Source: CAYUWH01 sp964448615
Lineage (GTDB): Bacteria > Patescibacteriota > Gracilibacteria > Peribacterales > Peribacteraceae
Length of the DNA: 62,488 nt
Assembly: GCA_964448615.1 (NCBI GenBank)
Contig: CAYUWH010000004.1
Span: 1 to 62,488, forward strand
Direction: 5' to 3'
This document shows positions 41,248 to 50,424 of the stretch, piece after piece. Position 1 is the first letter of the stretch. Each line of letters begins with the position of its first letter. The position numbers and the translations under genes were made by a program. Under the pieces are notes generated by a model. It saw only the letters and a program-made list of their open reading frames with translations. It ran no database searches and had not been told where the DNA came from.

Positions 41248-41694
41248 ATGTCCAACAAGTTCGACCGTCTGAGTGTCGTGTTCCGCTTCATTCTGTGTCT
41301 CATGCGGAGTACCGATCTCCACCCCGGGTGTCTGGAGGAGCGGGTGCTGTATGAGGTTTTTGCAAACCTTCATCACGGCATCTTTGGCCTCAGCCCGGAG
41401 GCGATTGATCTGCTCTCTCGTTACCACAGTGGGGCCGAGGGCCAGTTCCGACGTCTGATGGACGAGCCGCTCGTACAGGATCGTCTGCTGCCTTTCCTGC
41501 TAGCCAGAGAAGCGCACGGATGCTGGACGGGTCTCGGTCACGAGATCGACGGATCGGCCATCGACGAGCAGTGGTCGGACCACTGTGACGAGGAAGACTG
41601 GCAGGAGATCTACTGGGAGGAATACTTGGAGAACCTCCGCTGGAATCCTGTCGTTGACCGCAGCGCCAAGCTGCGCTTCCAATCTGATCGGTAA
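41248..41694 (+). CDS. Unknown GC-rich cassette gene
   Basis: The 148-residue protein is not recognised. It is soluble and acidic toward the C-terminus (DEEDWQEIYWEEYLENLRW), with a helical N-terminal half. It shares the promoter type, long leader, GC-ending codons, ribosome site and strong terminator of the genes at 1552, 28936 and 30043, though no sequence similarity is evident. It stands alone between the ribosomal cluster and the giant repeat-protein gene. Confidence 0.68.
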   Translation: MSNKFDRLSVVFRFILCLMRSTDLHPGCLEERVLYEVFANLHHGIFGLSPEAIDLLSRYHSGAEGQFRRLMDEPLVQDRLLPFLLAREAHGCWTGLGHEIDGSAIDEQWSDHCDEEDWQEIYWEEYLENLRWNPVVDRSAKLRFQSDR

Positions 41695-41714
41695 CACCAG
41701 ATCTCTTCAGATCG

Positions 41715-41750
41715 CCCCCTCCTTCGCTACGGCGGAGGAGGGGATTTTTA
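41715..41750 (+). terminator. Terminator of the gene at 41248
   Basis: CCCCTCC and GGAGGAGGGG form the stem with a loop around TTCGCTACGGC, followed by ATTTTTATA. Confidence 0.82.
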
Positions 41751-41815
41751 TAAGCCTTTTACCGTGTGTGTTAGGGGGAGAGTGCAAATGGCAAGTTGAG
41801 GGCTCACGATTACCT

Positions 41816-44800
41816 TTATAGCTTGGCGAGCTTCTCTGCCAATTCATTTTGTAATTTCCGTGCCGCAGCAGCCGGGCCGGTTTCATCCCAAGGTTTTGTA
41901 CCGGTTGGTACCCAAGTGTCTAATGCACTAGGCCCCTTCCATTCCCATTGACCGGGGTTTGCAAGCCGGAAGTATGCGACTTGTGCTTCCGCGCCCCTGC
42001 CGGTCGTGACTTTCCAGGTGTTATCCTCCCTGCGTTCCGCCATATGCTCTAGGCCCGGAGCTTCCAATACGGCTTTTCCTTTTTCCATCATCCTTTTTGC
42101 CTTATGGAGTGAGTAGATTGCTTGCGGATCGTTAGCGCCAATTTTGTTTAGCATGTCAGAGATTTGGTTCATCGCGTTATAAGCCTGCTTTTGATCTGGT
42201 GCGACTTTGCTTAAGTCAATTTTATATCCCGTGCTTCGTGTGAATCCATTTGTGTCTGACTGCATCCATCCTCCATATTCACCGGCAGGATAGAAAAACT
42301 GCGTCACAATATTTCTGCTCGGTGTAAGGAGGATGGAAACTTCATAACCTTCCTTCCAGGCATTGCCTATCTTTTTTGTTGTTTTCGTCACTGATCTATT
42401 GTCAGTATTGCTGTGCATCATGAGCGACACTTCTCCTAAGGCATTCATTTGTCTCACTATTTCCCTATATTCAGCTTCAGGGTAACCGTTGATATTTTTA
42501 TACGGCCGTGGGTGTGAACTGAGTGCATCAGCTTTTTGTTTCAGCGTGTTCACCATGTCTTGTGGCTTGATCTTGTGATTAATCCAGAAGAGATTTTTAT
42601 ATTGAGGTCCGACATCATCGTGCTCCGATACGATTGCGATTTTCTTGTATTGAAGATTGCTGAATGCCGAGGGGTGCTCTTTTTGCAATGTTCTTAAAAT
42701 TGTCTCCAACTTCCGAGCCGCATCGACTGCTTTTCGAGGATCTGTTTCGTAGAGATCGATATTCTTCTTGAGGTCAAAGTCTTCGTGGAGTATTTCGAGG
42801 ATTTCAGTAGCCGCAGCGATATTTAATTCGGGAGAATTCCCCATTTCTCTTTGAATTCCCTCTCGGATCATTTTCGCCATGGCTAGAGGCTTGAGGTTGT
42901 GATGAATCTTGATTTCACTATTTTCAAATTGGGAATTGCTGCCCTCAGGCACGATCATGATCGTTTTTTCTCGAAGAGCATCTAGGATGGTTGGGTCCGA
43001 TCCAGGTTCTCTCAATCTTTTGACAGCGTCCTCCAAATTCTGAGCCGCAACAGTTGCTTTTTTTGGGTCTGTCTCCTTAAGAAGAATAGGCTTGAGGCTG
43101 TCATCGATGCTGATTCTTTCTAGTTTTTCCGTCACAACATTAAGTTCGTTCTGTTGCTTCACTCCTTCTTGTATCAGTTTTTTCAGCTGATCGTAATTCA
43201 TCGTTCTGTTCACATGGAACTCGGATTCCGGTTGCAATCCGGACACAGTTTTGTCCGTGATGACAAACTGCATTTTTTTAAGAGCGTTCATGATTTCGTC
43301 TTGATCTTTCAAGGCATACAAAGCGTCTAGCAGTGTATGCATCGTAAAGAATGCCTGTTGTTGCCTATCTTGATCCAGGACCTTAATGGGTTTGAGTGCG
43401 TATCGTTTCTCCAGATGGCGGAGGTTGACAGCGAGGGGATCGGTAGCAACAGGTGCAAGAGCCTCATCCAGGGGAGGAATGGCCCCCGTCATAGTCGGCC
43501 TGGCCGGTGAGTTTTCAAGAGTAGAAGGATCAGGGGGCGTAACCCGATTTTGAGGTTGCTGCGGGGCTTGCGCGGGCGCGGATGGAATTCCGGGCGCGGG
43601 AGTGATCGTGGGTGCTTGCTGTGGCGCAGGGGGGGGTGTCATTTTTCCTTTCGTCATTTTCTCAATTTCCTCTTTCATCATATTCTTCATGGCCACGTCA
43701 TCAAGTTTATGGTTAATCCAGAGTAAAGTGTTGAGTTTAAGTCCGGGATCCCAGATGTCCTTTGTGATGTTAATTGTAATTTTTTGAAGGCCGGCAATTG
43801 TTTCCGATGATTCGTTTTCTAGCTTTAATAAAGCCTTCTCCAAATTCTGAACAGCAGTAGATGCTTTCTCAATATTGTCTTCTTCGCGCATTATAGGGTT
43901 GAGATTATATTTTGTCTTCAGTGCGTTGAGCTTGTCATCGATTTTCGCCAATGTCTCTTGGGCAGCACGCGTGACCTCAGGTGCAGCTGCTGGCGTAGGC
44001 CCAGAAGTCGGGGCGGGTGTAGGTGCTGGTTGTGGAGCGGGGGCTGGAGTTTGCTTTGGTTCTTCTACTGGTGGGGAGGGTGCCACTGTTGTCTCAGGTG
44101 GGAGCAACGCTTCAAGTTTTTCTTTTTGGTCAAGCAAGTATTTTTTACGACCATTGACCGAGGTTGCATGATCAGGATTTTGCTCTTCGTACTTCTGCAG
44201 AGCTTGTAATTCTTGTTGGATAAGAATCAGTGCACGTTGATGTTTTTGTGTTTCTTTTGAATTCAGAGCAGCATTGATTGATTCATTATTCGAATCGTAA
44301 TTCAGCGCAAGCACACTAAGTGCCGCGCGTGCCTGTGCTTCTTTTTGCTGCTCTGCGAGTGGGGGTTCCACAGCCTGTTGTTCACTCTCTGTATGTGAGG
44401 CAGGCGGCTTCGGCGATTCCGGCTCAACAGGTTTTTCCTCCGGAACAGTTGGTTCCTCCATCGGCGCGAGAACGGGTGCTGACTCTTGATCAGAGCCACC
44501 TATGCCTCTGGCCCCTCCCTGTTGTGGCTGAGCAGGGGCTTTAACTTCGAGCGGCGCGACTTTTACCCGCTCCGGAGTTGGGACAGGAGTGGTGGGCGTA
44601 GTGGGCGCTGGCGCCTCAGGTTGAGATTGCTGAGGGTTTTGCGCGGGTGCTATTGGTGCCACTACTTCGACCGGTGGGACTTTTACCCGCTCTGGAGCTT
44701 TCGCCAGCGCTTCTTTAATTTCTTGCTCTAGCCCCTGAAGAGTGGTAAGACGTTGCCCGTGTTTGATGCGATCCTGATTGTGTAGTTTAAGCGCTAGTAC

Positions 44801-46087
44801 TTTTGGCAAATGACTAAGCTCGGCCTGCAATGGACCAAGAACTTTTTGAAGGTTTTCCAGACTTGTGTCGCCTGTCTTTGCGCTCAGCAATTGTATAGCG
44901 GCGTCCGTTAGACCCCCCAGGCTATCCTGCTTATCTAATACTGCCTTGGTGTTTCGGATTGTTTCCTGGCTGGCTTTCGGAGTGAGCGCTGGGGCAGGAG
45001 TTGAGGGTGTAGCGGGGGCAGCTTCCTTGGATTTCGGCGTGACATCGACAACCGTTACTTCACCTGAATCAGCGAACTCCAATTTGAACTGCCGCCCGTT
45101 TTTGCCAGTGAGAGAATTAATGCTGATGTCTTTCTCAGGATCCTCAATTGTATTTTGTATAATTCCTTTGGCAGCCTTTGGATTAAACAAGTTCTTGATG
45201 GCGGCATTTAACGCATCAACAGCATTCTGTTGCTGTGGGCCGCCTAACTGTTCAAGAAGATTCTCAGTCTGTGCCTCAACGGCTTGCAATTGGGCATTTA
45301 ATGTTTCTTGTTCTTGAGCTCTCTTGGCCTCCTCTGCATTGCGAACCTGCGCGAGTGCTTCGCTGGCTTCTTTAACTGCGCTCGCGTCCGTGTCATCGAC
45401 GTAGCGTTCTTGTGTGTGGCTCCACACAGCATTTTGCGGAGCCTGGCTTTCGATCCTGCCATAAATCTTGTTGTTGATGTAGAGATCAAACGGATAGTTT
45501 GAGATGGCGATATAGGTATCCTTCTGTCCGCTCGAAACCTTTCGTAATGTGAACGTACCTTGGCTCAGCACATACGAGCCCCCCGGAGCCAGCCCAAACC
45601 TCTCGCGGAAACCTTCCACGTGAATGGCAACAGGCGTGCCTGCTGGAACTTCGAAGCGGCGGCCAAGACGAAAACCGTTCTCAGCGAGGACGTTCATCCG
45701 ATAGGGATTTTTCGCATCGGCCTCTTTCGTATTTACTGCTTCCTCTGCGGCCCTGATTGCGAGCATGGCTTCGTTCAGCTTGCTGTCCACTGCATCCTTT
45801 AACCGTTGATCATTATCGATCGTTGCCTTTTTGCGCGCCTCCACAGCCGTACGTACGTCTTGTACTTTTTGTCTCACGTTTGCGGAAAGATCTTGCAAAG
45901 CATGTGCCTGGAGTTTTGTGTCCAACTTCGTGATTTTCGCCTCAAGTTTTTTTTGTGCACCCTCCAATTGCGCCGCAGGATCCGCTTTCTCTGCACCCTG
46001 CTGAACAGGCTGTTCGCTCGGCATATTCACATGCAGCAAGCGCGCTTCGCGTTCGGGGCCGGGGCCGAAAGGGGAGTGTGTGTGCAT
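41816..46087 (-). CDS. Giant protein (1423 residues) with four tandem ~95-residue repeats and Pro-rich linkers
   Basis: No known family is recognised. There is no signal peptide or membrane segment. Residues 40-120 are coiled coil. Residues about 128-212 form a beta-rich domain (FRLGRRFEVPAGTPVAIHVEGF). Two helical segments and long Pro/Ala linkers follow, including two PERVKV repeats at 465 and 505. Four related units then occur at about 708-812, 885-978, 981-1083 and 1088-1190. Each has a helix with ET/EEDP-like residues, a short beta strand, then (L/F)WINHK or a variant followed by a helix. The C-terminus (1205-1423) contains a Trp-rich segment. An alternative start is at 46024. Confidence 0.85.
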   Translation of the reverse strand: MHTHSPFGPGPEREARLLHVNMPSEQPVQQGAEKADPAAQLEGAQKKLEAKITKLDTKLQAHALQDLSANVRQKVQDVRTAVEARKKATIDNDQRLKDAVDSKLNEAMLAIRAAEEAVNTKEADAKNPYRMNVLAENGFRLGRRFEVPAGTPVAIHVEGFRERFGLAPGGSYVLSQGTFTLRKVSSGQKDTYIAISNYPFDLYINNKIYGRIESQAPQNAVWSHTQERYVDDTDASAVKEASEALAQVRNAEEAKRAQEQETLNAQLQAVEAQTENLLEQLGGPQQQNAVDALNAAIKNLFNPKAAKGIIQNTIEDPEKDISINSLTGKNGRQFKLEFADSGEVTVVDVTPKSKEAAPATPSTPAPALTPKASQETIRNTKAVLDKQDSLGGLTDAAIQLLSAKTGDTSLENLQKVLGPLQAELSHLPKVLALKLHNQDRIKHGQRLTTLQGLEQEIKEALAKAPERVKVPPVEVVAPIAPAQNPQQSQPEAPAPTTPTTPVPTPERVKVAPLEVKAPAQPQQGGARGIGGSDQESAPVLAPMEEPTVPEEKPVEPESPKPPASHTESEQQAVEPPLAEQQKEAQARAALSVLALNYDSNNESINAALNSKETQKHQRALILIQQELQALQKYEEQNPDHATSVNGRKKYLLDQKEKLEALLPPETTVAPSPPVEEPKQTPAPAPQPAPTPAPTSGPTPAAAPEVTRAAQETLAKIDDKLNALKTKYNLNPIMREEDNIEKASTAVQNLEKALLKLENESSETIAGLQKITINITKDIWDPGLKLNTLLWINHKLDDVAMKNMMKEEIEKMTKGKMTPPPAPQQAPTITPAPGIPSAPAQAPQQPQNRVTPPDPSTLENSPARPTMTGAIPPLDEALAPVATDPLAVNLRHLEKRYALKPIKVLDQDRQQQAFFTMHTLLDALYALKDQDEIMNALKKMQFVITDKTVSGLQPESEFHVNRTMNYDQLKKLIQEGVKQQNELNVVTEKLERISIDDSLKPILLKETDPKKATVAAQNLEDAVKRLREPGSDPTILDALREKTIMIVPEGSNSQFENSEIKIHHNLKPLAMAKMIREGIQREMGNSPELNIAAATEILEILHEDFDLKKNIDLYETDPRKAVDAARKLETILRTLQKEHPSAFSNLQYKKIAIVSEHDDVGPQYKNLFWINHKIKPQDMVNTLKQKADALSSHPRPYKNINGYPEAEYREIVRQMNALGEVSLMMHSNTDNRSVTKTTKKIGNAWKEGYEVSILLTPSRNIVTQFFYPAGEYGGWMQSDTNGFTRSTGYKIDLSKVAPDQKQAYNAMNQISDMLNKIGANDPQAIYSLHKAKRMMEKGKAVLEAPGLEHMAERREDNTWKVTTGRGAEAQVAYFRLANPGQWEWKGPSALDTWVPTGTKPWDETGPAAAARKLQNELAEKLAKL

Positions 46088-46104
46088 ACGAGTGTGAAAA
46101 AAAG

Positions 46105-46419
46105 TCAGGATTGGATTTGCTGTTCGAGTGCATCGAGCGAGCCATGCTCATCATCTTTCTCCGAAGCTTCCACGGCGCGACGAATGGCAGGCAGCTCTGT
46201 ATGCATCAACGCGTCAATTTCTTGGGTCGCCGTCTCGAAGTTCTGCACACGCTCTTGTTCCAATGCATTGGTACTCGCATGAATCGGTTGGAGCTTCAAG
46301 AGAAGCTGATCCCTGCCGGCATCATCCAATGTGGACCCGACTGATACGGCGTAGGCGCGCACATCCGGTGGGAACGCAACCAATGCCTCGACTTCTTGGG
46401 TGAATGTCTGCAGGTCCAT
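46105..46419 (-). CDS. Small helical acidic protein upstream of the giant repeat protein
   Basis: A 104-residue soluble, highly helical protein with no recognised family. It begins MDLQTFTQEVEALVAFPPDVRAY. The start at 46419 is used because a canonical promoter (TTGCAA, 17 bp, TATAAT) overlaps the longer reading frame that would begin at 46470. It ends 17 bp before the giant gene, so the two are very likely cotranscribed and may interact. There is no ribosome site. Confidence 0.75.
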   Translation of the reverse strand: MDLQTFTQEVEALVAFPPDVRAYAVSVGSTLDDAGRDQLLLKLQPIHASTNALEQERVQNFETATQEIDALMHTELPAIRRAVEASEKDDEHGSLDALEQQIQS

Positions 46420-46449
46420 AAAGTTTGTATGAAGTGAAAGTATCTGCTC

Positions 46450-46478
46450 ATTATAGCGAATTTGGGCCATTTTTGCAA
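46450..46478 (-). promoter_or_regulatory. Promoter of the 46419-41816 operon
   Basis: On the minus strand TTGCAA (46473-46478), a 17-bp spacer and a perfect TATAAT (complement of 46450-46455), giving a leader of about 25 nt. Confidence 0.82.
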
Positions 46479-46479
46479 T

Positions 46480-46728
46480 GTATGCGTGTCATGCTGCGCC
46501 CTCCCGTATTTGCCCCCATCCTCAATCCTTCTCCCCTCGCTTGACCCTCACCCCTAGCCCCTCTCCCACGGGAGAGGGGAAACGAACGATTGTTTGCATG
46601 TTTTGCGACAAAGCCACTTTCTCCCCGCCTGCCCTGAGCAAACCGAAGGGTGGGGGAAAGGGGTTGGGGATAGGGGGTCAAGGGAAGGGGTCAGGGGATG
46701 GGGGAGGGAAAGGGTTACATCAAGAAAA
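46480..46728. repeat. Intergenic pyrimidine/purine inverted repeat
   Basis: This gene-free stretch starts with a C-rich arm (CCCCATCCTC, CTTGACCCTCACCCCTA) and ends with a G-rich arm carrying near-complements (GGGGATAGGGGGTCAAGGG, GGGATGGGGGAGGG). A palindrome CCTCTCCCACGGGAGAGG lies between them, as does CCCTGAGC..CGAAGGG of another dispersed repeat. It looks like degenerate palindromic repeats; no gene is visible. Confidence 0.6.
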
Positions 46729-46757
46729 CCCCCCTAAACCGTATGATTTAGGGGGTA
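46727..46757 (-). terminator. Terminator of the ABC exporter gene
   Basis: On the minus strand CCCCCTAAA pairs with TTTAGGGGG around TCATACGG, followed by GTTTTC. Confidence 0.8.
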
Positions 46758-46771
46758 TAGTACTTTTCTTC

Positions 46772-48520
46772 TTAATCAGCCAGGTACCCGCCGCTCTGGT
46801 GGCCCCAGAGGGTGCGATACAGGCCTTCCTGGGCCAAGAGTGCCGCGTGCGTACCCTGTTGGACGATCCGGCCTTCCTCCATCACCACGATCAGATCCGC
46901 GTGCATGATGGTGGAGAGACGATGCGCGATGACGATGCTGGTGCAGCCCTGCAACAGCTCCTCGATCGCTGCTTGGATCTGCCCTTCGGTCTTGGAATCC
47001 AGCGCGCTCGTTGCCTCATCGAGGATCAGGATCTTGCGCTTCTTACGAGCGAGGAATGCCCGGGCCAGCGCGATGCGTTGCCGCTCGCCGCCGCTCAGCT
47101 TCATCCCGCGCTCACCGACCACCGTCTGCAGACCTTCCGGGAGTTCGCAGATGCGATCCCAGATACGGGCTTGCTTGGCGGCCTCGATGATTTCCGCTTC
47201 GGTTGCATCCGGGTCCGCGAACGCGATGTTCGCGCGCAGCGTTGTGTGGAACAGTTCCGCCTGCTGCGGCACAATCGCGATCTGACTGCGCAGACTCTCT
47301 TGGGTAACATGCGCGATGTTCTGCCCGTCGATCAGGATCTCACCGCTCTGCAGATCGAAGTAGTGCTGCAGCAGCTTCACGATCGTCGTCTTGCCGGCAC
47401 CCGTGGGGCCGACAATCGCCACCCTCATGCCCGGTTGCACCCGCAGCGTCAGATCCTTCACTTCCTTTCTGCAGTTGTTCGTGTAGCTGAACTGCACATT
47501 GTTGAGCTGCACCGCGCCATCCGTGATGGTCAGTTGCTTGGCGTCCGGTGCGTCTTGCACTTCCGGCGTTTTCAGGAAGAGGACAGCCATCTCCCGTGCG
47601 TCCGCCACATGCTGACAGGCATGCCGCAGCGCGTGGCCGAACATCCACAGGAAGTAGAAGACATACGCCACGAAGCTCTGGAAGAAGACGAAGTCCCCAC
47701 CCGTGATGCGTCCTGCCGCCCGCTCTTCGATGAGGTAGCGAATGAACAGCAGTTCGAACACGACGATGAGTACGCCTTGGAGCGCCAAACATGTAATGGA
47801 CGTATTCCAGGACGTGATCCGCATTCGATAACTCTTCTCAGCTTGCTCGTCGAGCCGTTGTTGTTCGGCTTCTTCGCGCGCGAACGCTTTAACGGTTGCG
47901 TGATTTCCGAGTGAGTCGGCAAGCGTGCCGGACACAGCGGAAGCCGCTTCGGCCGTTGCCTTGTTGAGCGGGAATTGGATCCAGGCGAACAGGATATTCA
48001 TGCCGATGAACAGTACTGCCCACAGCGCAAAGAGCGCCGCAAACCAGGGCTGCTCCAAGGCGAAGAACGTGATGGCGATGACCAGCAGCATGAAATCTCT
48101 GCCGATCTGGAACACAAGCGCATCGGCGATCGCCTCGAAGCAGTCGCGGAAACGGGTCGCTTGTTTGACGAGTGTTCCGGAGAACGACTCTTCGAAGAAT
48201 CGCATGGATTGTGTCTGCATGACGGCGAAACTGCGCCTATCGAGATCTTTCATGACGAACGACTCGAACGGCACGACGCTGAAATCGAACGCGCGCCAGG
48301 CAAGCCAGGCGAAGCCGAGCAGCAGCGCCATCTTGGTGAAACACCAGTAGGCCGCCGAGGCATCGAACCTATCCGCGGTGAAGAGGATCACCATCTCGCG
48401 GATGAGGAACGGCTTGAGCGAATTGCCGAGGACACCCAGAAACAGAAAGGCAATCACCAGACCGAGAAAAAACCGGTACTTGGTGACGCTGGGCCAGTAC
48501 GCCTTCAGAACGACGAACAT
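46772..48520 (-). CDS. ABC-type exporter, fused membrane and ATPase domains (MsbA/multidrug type)
   Basis: A 582-residue half-transporter that probably works as a homodimer to export lipids, drugs or peptides. Six transmembrane helices occupy residues 15-330. The ATPase domain has Walker A GPTGAGKTT, signature LSGGERQR, Walker B KILILDEATSALDS and H-loop VIAHRLS. It belongs to the GC-rich class: AAAGGAG ribosome site, a leader of about 125 nt with a stable hairpin, its own promoter and terminator. The neighbours give no hint of the substrate. Confidence 0.93.
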   Translation of the reverse strand: MFVVLKAYWPSVTKYRFFLGLVIAFLFLGVLGNSLKPFLIREMVILFTADRFDASAAYWCFTKMALLLGFAWLAWRAFDFSVVPFESFVMKDLDRRSFAVMQTQSMRFFEESFSGTLVKQATRFRDCFEAIADALVFQIGRDFMLLVIAITFFALEQPWFAALFALWAVLFIGMNILFAWIQFPLNKATAEAASAVSGTLADSLGNHATVKAFAREEAEQQRLDEQAEKSYRMRITSWNTSITCLALQGVLIVVFELLFIRYLIEERAAGRITGGDFVFFQSFVAYVFYFLWMFGHALRHACQHVADAREMAVLFLKTPEVQDAPDAKQLTITDGAVQLNNVQFSYTNNCRKEVKDLTLRVQPGMRVAIVGPTGAGKTTIVKLLQHYFDLQSGEILIDGQNIAHVTQESLRSQIAIVPQQAELFHTTLRANIAFADPDATEAEIIEAAKQARIWDRICELPEGLQTVVGERGMKLSGGERQRIALARAFLARKKRKILILDEATSALDSKTEGQIQAAIEELLQGCTSIVIAHRLSTIMHADLIVVMEEGRIVQQGTHAALLAQEGLYRTLWGHQSGGYLAD

Positions 48521-48569
48521 CTCTCATTCTCCTTTGTGTGGCAGATCGGGAACTCTTGGCCAGTGTTGA

Positions 48570-48605
48570 GAAGGATCAGAGGGCGCAGCGCCCGTGATAT
48601 CCTTC
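48570..48605 (-). promoter_or_regulatory. Structured leader of the ABC exporter mRNA
   Basis: GAAGGAT pairs with ATCCTTC as the outer stem, and GGGCG pairs with CGCCC as the inner stem, separated by an asymmetric internal loop (ATCAC against TCTG). It lies about 50-85 nt upstream of the ATG, within the transcript predicted from the promoter at 48646-48673. Confidence 0.5.
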
Positions 48606-48645
48606 GACCATTGGGAAGTGGGAAGAAATTGAGTACTGACGTGCC

Positions 48646-48673
48646 ACTTTATGCATTTTTATTAAATTGTCAA
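48646..48673 (-). promoter_or_regulatory. Promoter of the ABC exporter
   Basis: On the minus strand TTGACA (complement of 48668-48673), a 16-bp spacer and TAAAGT (46-51 in the same hundred). The -10 is imperfect. Confidence 0.6.
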
Positions 48674-48734
48674 TCTGCCACCGCGTTTTTCTTGCTTATC
48701 GTTGCCGGTTTGCAAAATGGGGTATGCTCAGTGC

Positions 48735-49061
48735 ATGGCAACTGCTCAGTCCACCATCGACTATTTGGAAGATCAGCTCTCGCAGCTTGAAAACATCCGC
48801 ACGCGCAAAATGTTCGGCGAATATGCGCTCTATTGCGATGAGAAAGTGGTGGCATTGATCTGCGATGATCGATTATTCGTGAAGCCGACGACCGCCGGAA
48901 AGGCGATGCTAGAAGAAGTGATCGAAGAACCGCCGTATCCCGGTTCCAGACCGTTTTTTCTGATTGAAGAAGATCGCTGGGAGGATCGAGAATGGTTGTG
49001 TTCCCTGATCGCAGCAACAGCGGAAGAAGTGCCGGCAGCGAAGCCGAAAAAGAAGCGATAA
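48735..49061 (+). CDS. TfoX N-terminal-domain protein
   Basis: A 108-residue protein made only of the TfoX_N domain, named after the competence regulator TfoX/Sxy; stand-alone versions are common and their role is uncertain. RKMFGEYALYCDEKVVALICDDRLFVKPT-like core (RKMFGEYALY, DDRLFVKPT) and PPYPGSRPFFLIEE are diagnostic. TATGCT lies 6 nt before the ATG at 48735, so a leaderless mRNA is likely. dprA, another DNA-uptake gene, is in this window but 9 kb away. Confidence 0.88.
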   Translation: MATAQSTIDYLEDQLSQLENIRTRKMFGEYALYCDEKVVALICDDRLFVKPTTAGKAMLEEVIEEPPYPGSRPFFLIEEDRWEDREWLCSLIAATAEEVPAAKPKKKR

Positions 49062-49117
49062 AATGCCTCAGAAGCATTTGCAAGTGCTGTTCATCGTCAT
49101 GTCATAAGGAAAGATAC

Positions 49118-49148
49118 AAAAAAGACCGCAGCGATTGCTGCGGTCAGT
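49118..49148 (-). terminator. Terminator of the ion-transporter-like gene
   Basis: GACCGCAGC and GCTGCGGTC form a 9-bp stem with loop AATC (minus strand), followed by TTTTTTG. Confidence 0.88.
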
Positions 49149-49169
49149 GTGGTCACCTGCGGATTCCGC

Positions 49170-50285
49170 TCAGTGATCCTGTTGTTGCACTTGCTGCAGC
49201 GTCGGTGCCCCAAAGACTTGCTCCCAGTGCGGTTGCAGCATCTGCCATGGGCCGTAGATCCAGCCTGCGCAGAGCATGAACCAGAGGGCGGTCAGCGGAA
49301 TGGCAAGCTTTATGTAATCCCACCATTCCTTGACGGTGCGAAATAGCATGATTCCCACCAGACTCGAGACGGGTGTCACGAGAACCGCCGTTGAGAGAAT
49401 CAGGGCATCCTGCCAGAAGTTGCCGCTCACCGGGAAGATAGCCCCTGTCAGGACGCCGTTGATCGAGGAGGGGATGAATGCCCACCACCCGGACCACTGC
49501 GACATGTAGGGCTGAATCGGCCCGGCCACAAAGACTGCGAACACGAGGAGGAGCATGACTCCCACTTCGGTTTCCGTCTTCATGACGTCGATCAAATCTT
49601 CTCCTTCTCCCATCACTGATGCGTAGAGAAAGAGGATGCCCAAGCACAACAGGGCGTTGTGCGTGACGAGCAACAACACGATCGCGGCTGCGAACTCGAG
49701 ATAGTCCGCCGTATTCGCGTGGGTCTTCTTGCCGTTTCCGCCCTCACCGCCGTCCAGCGTCTTCATCCCGACCACTCGAACGTTGAGCCGCGAGGTGAGC
49801 CACGCGAGAATGAGCAAGAAGACAACGATCGGCGGCACGAGCGGCAGAAGACTGTGCCAGTCGCGCAGCCCGTACTTCAAAGCCAGCGGGAGCATATACA
49901 CCTCCCCGAAGTACATCGTGAGGCCGCCGATAAGGGCAGCCAGCATGTTGTAGGCCTTGAAGCGGAACTTGTCTTGGTCTGGTCCTTCCAGCTTGGCGAG
50001 TCCGACGAGTAGGAGAACCAGGAAGCTGTCCATGAACCCGGAGATAAACCCGGAAATCAGCGGATAGCCCCACAGCGGGATTGTTCGCCCGAAGATGTTC
50101 TGCGGGAACGGGATGCGCGTGATGCCCATCAACCCGCCCAGGAAGATGACCAGCACGATCGTTTCCTGGATCACACTCATCTGATGGCTCAGATTCTGCC
50201 GCCAGATCATGGCGATGCCGACGAGCCCTAAAAACGCCGTTTCCAAATTCCACACCTTGTGGCGTGGGGGGATCAGGTTTGTCAC
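49170..50285 (-). CDS. Multi-pass membrane protein, ion-transporter-like
   Basis: 371 residues with about 10-11 transmembrane helices arranged in two similar halves around a hydrophilic centre (DGGEGGNGKKTHANTAD). Repeated small-residue loops such as GYPLISGFISGFMDSF and GVLTGAIFPVSGNFWQ suggest re-entrant hairpins like those of the ion transporter superfamily (NhaD/CitM/ArsB type). I cannot name the family or ion. The start is GTG, with AAGGAG 5 nt upstream. A structured RNA at about 50425-50565 lies upstream in the same orientation. Confidence 0.7.
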   Translation of the reverse strand: MTNLIPPRHKVWNLETAFLGLVGIAMIWRQNLSHQMSVIQETIVLVIFLGGLMGITRIPFPQNIFGRTIPLWGYPLISGFISGFMDSFLVLLLVGLAKLEGPDQDKFRFKAYNMLAALIGGLTMYFGEVYMLPLALKYGLRDWHSLLPLVPPIVVFLLILAWLTSRLNVRVVGMKTLDGGEGGNGKKTHANTADYLEFAAAIVLLLVTHNALLCLGILFLYASVMGEGEDLIDVMKTETEVGVMLLLVFAVFVAGPIQPYMSQWSGWWAFIPSSINGVLTGAIFPVSGNFWQDALILSTAVLVTPVSSLVGIMLFRTVKEWWDYIKLAIPLTALWFMLCAGWIYGPWQMLQPHWEQVFGAPTLQQVQQQDH

Positions 50286-50424
50286 GATTGCTCCTTGCGA
50301 AAGTTGTGAACGTGAATCCGACTATGTCAAAGACCGATTCCTCCTTCTTTCGGTGTGAAGGTAATAGATTAAATACCATAAAATGTTATTATTTACAAGT
50401 TTAATGCTGCCTCCTGTTTTTGTC

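Noticed and set aside
46478..47914. 478-codon plus-strand frame over the ABC exporter
   Set aside because: It begins in repeat sequence and runs antisense to Walker motifs.
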